Below, in pieces: positions 54,001-57,000 of a DNA stretch of 60,000 nucleotides (position 1 is its first letter; every line of letters begins with the position of its first letter). The stretch lies in assembly GCA_914767715.1 (NCBI GenBank), contig OU612071.1, positions 5,458,001-5,518,000 on the forward strand, given 5' to 3'. The translations under genes were made by a program, and so were the position numbers. This DNA is from Membranipora membranacea. Its lineage: Eukaryota; Bryozoa; Gymnolaemata; Cheilostomatida; Membraniporidae. A model generated the notes under the pieces. That model was not told where the DNA came from. It made no database searches and saw only the letters and a program-made list of their open reading frames with translations.

Positions 54001-57000
54001 GATTTTTTAAACCATTGCACAGCACCATCTTTAGACATTATGCCTTCTACCTGATTCAGTTAACCTCTTTCAAGTCATTTAAAAACTGTAAGTTATATAG
54101 ACACTAGATAGCACCAGAATATCATCATACAGATTGAATCTTAGACAATGCAAGATCACCCATCATGCAGAACTATGTAGAGTAATGAATTGAATTGGAG
54201 CTGCCATGTTTATAAATTTTTTAAGCTGAGGTAACTCCTTCCAATGTTAATAAATACACTTTAAAGTTGGTTAGCTTACCCAATTCTACATGGTTCACAC
54301 TGATACTGGGCATCATCACTGAAGTAACCCTCACCACATGGCTCGGGTTCATATGTCTTAGCCAGGCAGAAATATCTGTAATGACAAAAGAGTTGTATTG
54401 TAAAATCCAAAAAAAATAAAAAAATGATGGTAACTGTATTCTGAATTAGTATGCCATTATAATTGTTGGCCATAAACACCCACCTGAGCTAAGGAAAATC
54501 GGTGTTAGCCAACATCCAAGACTTGCTAACTTAACTTAACTTAACTTAACTTAACTTAACTTAACTTATATTTGCTCCTCAAGGATATTTACACTAACCC
54601 ACAGATCACCCTATTAGTATGTGGATATTTGATAGGTATATTCAACACAACCTTAGCACCTAAAGTGTAACCACCCCTCAATATTGGCTTCGACATCGGG
54701 TGGGCATGCTGAATTCCTTGTGAAGACACTAAGGCTACATGAGTTTATACATCATATCAGATGCAGTCTGAACAGACCATAAAAATATATAATAGTATAT
54801 TATATTTTCTTACATCACATAACTATTATATTGTATGATCAAAGTTTAGGGCACAGACTTATTACTGTATGATCCCTACTAACTGAGCAGACATACTAGC
54901 GTATGATTTCCACTAACCACTAATTACTGTATAATCCCTACTAACTGAGCCAACTTACTTTTGTATAATCCCTACTAAGACTTTCTACTGTATAATCCCT
55001 AATAATTACCCAAACTTACCCTCCTGGACAATCTAGACACTCAAACTGTCTCTTAGCCGGATCTCCGCTGCCAGCCAGGTAATGATCTGTCACTGTGACC
55101 ACTGAGTGATTAGCATCAGCTACTATAGTTGTGTTCATTCCCCAGGGCATATACTTCCCTAGAGGGCATTCGATTGGCTCAACAAAACCAAACTCACAGT
55201 AACTCCCTGTAAATAATAAGAGCAAGCAAACTCTGAATGTTGCCTTTAAATATTGTTGTGAAAGAAGAAGAACTGATCAACATGCAGACGATTGTCCCAT
55301 AATGCAATGCTCTAAAGGCACCAGGAAAACCTTTATTCTTAATAAGATTTCCGGATAAATGTTGCATTATGGGAATATATGTTTTTGATATTTTTGTTAT
55401 CTCAAGAGTAGCAGCAAACTCAGGCATGTTTAGCACAGTTGATAAGATACCATTAACCCAATCATATACCACAGCGTTCACCCATCCTTCAACTTGATGA
55501 AGTGAAATTTGAGGTATACTAGTGGCAAAGACTGTTGACCGGGCAACAAACCGAGAGCGCAACCGACAGCCTTTATCAAACGTGTGAGCAACTTAAACAT
55601 GTGGTACAATCGCACCACCCGTTATCATACAACCTCCCTCTTCAACACAAAGGCTAATACTAATGTAGAGCTCCAGTTCAATTTTTCTTTTCAATTTATT
55701 TCTATATTGTAACAGATTATTTACAATTATTTCCACTCCAGGGCATCAAACTTTCTGATATATGGAGAAAGATATAAAGCCTATACTATCCTATCTTAGT
55801 TTGGTACACAGGACACAGTACATACCGAGTAAGCAGTCGTAGCAGTCATCCTGTTCGTCCTGACCATAGTGTGGGTTCCATGTACCGTTTGCACACTGAT
55901 ACTGATACTCGTTACGTGTACCGGCAGGACAGTAATGTCCGGGTGGGCACTCATCATCAGGTGCTGTCTTACCACCTGTAATATGAGAGAGGTTATATAT
56001 GATTGGTAAGTGAAATTTAACTTATGTATCTGCTACGTATAGTTGTGACAACCCATTGGTAATTGAGATGTTTTGAAGATTTGCTAATAGTGAAAGTTTA
56101 TTCAACTGCTCAATAATTAGGATTTAAAAGGCTTAATTCTTCTCACAAATTTATGGAAGTTGCAAAATATGCTCACATTATGCTTCAATGTTGATGTGAA
56201 AACTCAGTCGACATCATGACAGACAAACACAACAAGAAATAATAGTCACATATTTTGGAGTTGTTTTTCTCAAAGTTGTCTCCTCTTAACTTTTGTAATA
56301 GAGGACAACTTCTTAATGGTCAGAATATTTATTTCAACTTTCTTACAACCAGGGAGTGTGGGAGGGTGGTATATACCACCCTCCCTGTTACAACCACAAA
56401 GTCCAATATAGCCACAACATAAACTATGTTTGGTACTGATGAACTGAAACAGCACGTCAAACCTAGGTGTCTACATTTGGCATGGTTGGCAATTTGTGAA
56501 TGCATGCATATAAATCAAGCCTAACACTCAAACATTGGTTGACTTAAGCGTAGCTGTGCTAGCACATCAAGTCAATATTAGAAAAGATCTGAATAGTTAC
56601 CAGGCTACTCATTATGAAAGAAAAGTTTGATATTATATACTATTGACTTACCGACACAGTAATATCCAGCGTCACAAATATCACACATGCTGGCTTCATA
56701 TAAATCACTCCTGTTAGAGTAAGTTCCTGAGGGACAGGGATACGCGTCGAGTCGGGGCGTCTGTAGGGGACAGTAGTACCCAGGCTTACATGGCTGTGGT
56801 CCGTTCTCTGTGTCCATTCCTGATGTGCCGTAACTGCCAGAGAAAAAGAAGCGACATGATAAAATATTTTAATCTGACAAAATTTAAATAAGTATAACAT
56901 CCTATATATAATACAATTGGTGTTTGAAACATCTGTCGCAGCATAATCATTTAAGATCAACAAATATGCTTAGCTGGCTTTACGATGTTCAACAAATCCA

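Noticed and set aside
54527-54567. TTAAC pentamers as a telomere-like repeat
   Set aside because: Only eight units inside an intron, and not the animal telomere sequence; a simple microsatellite.
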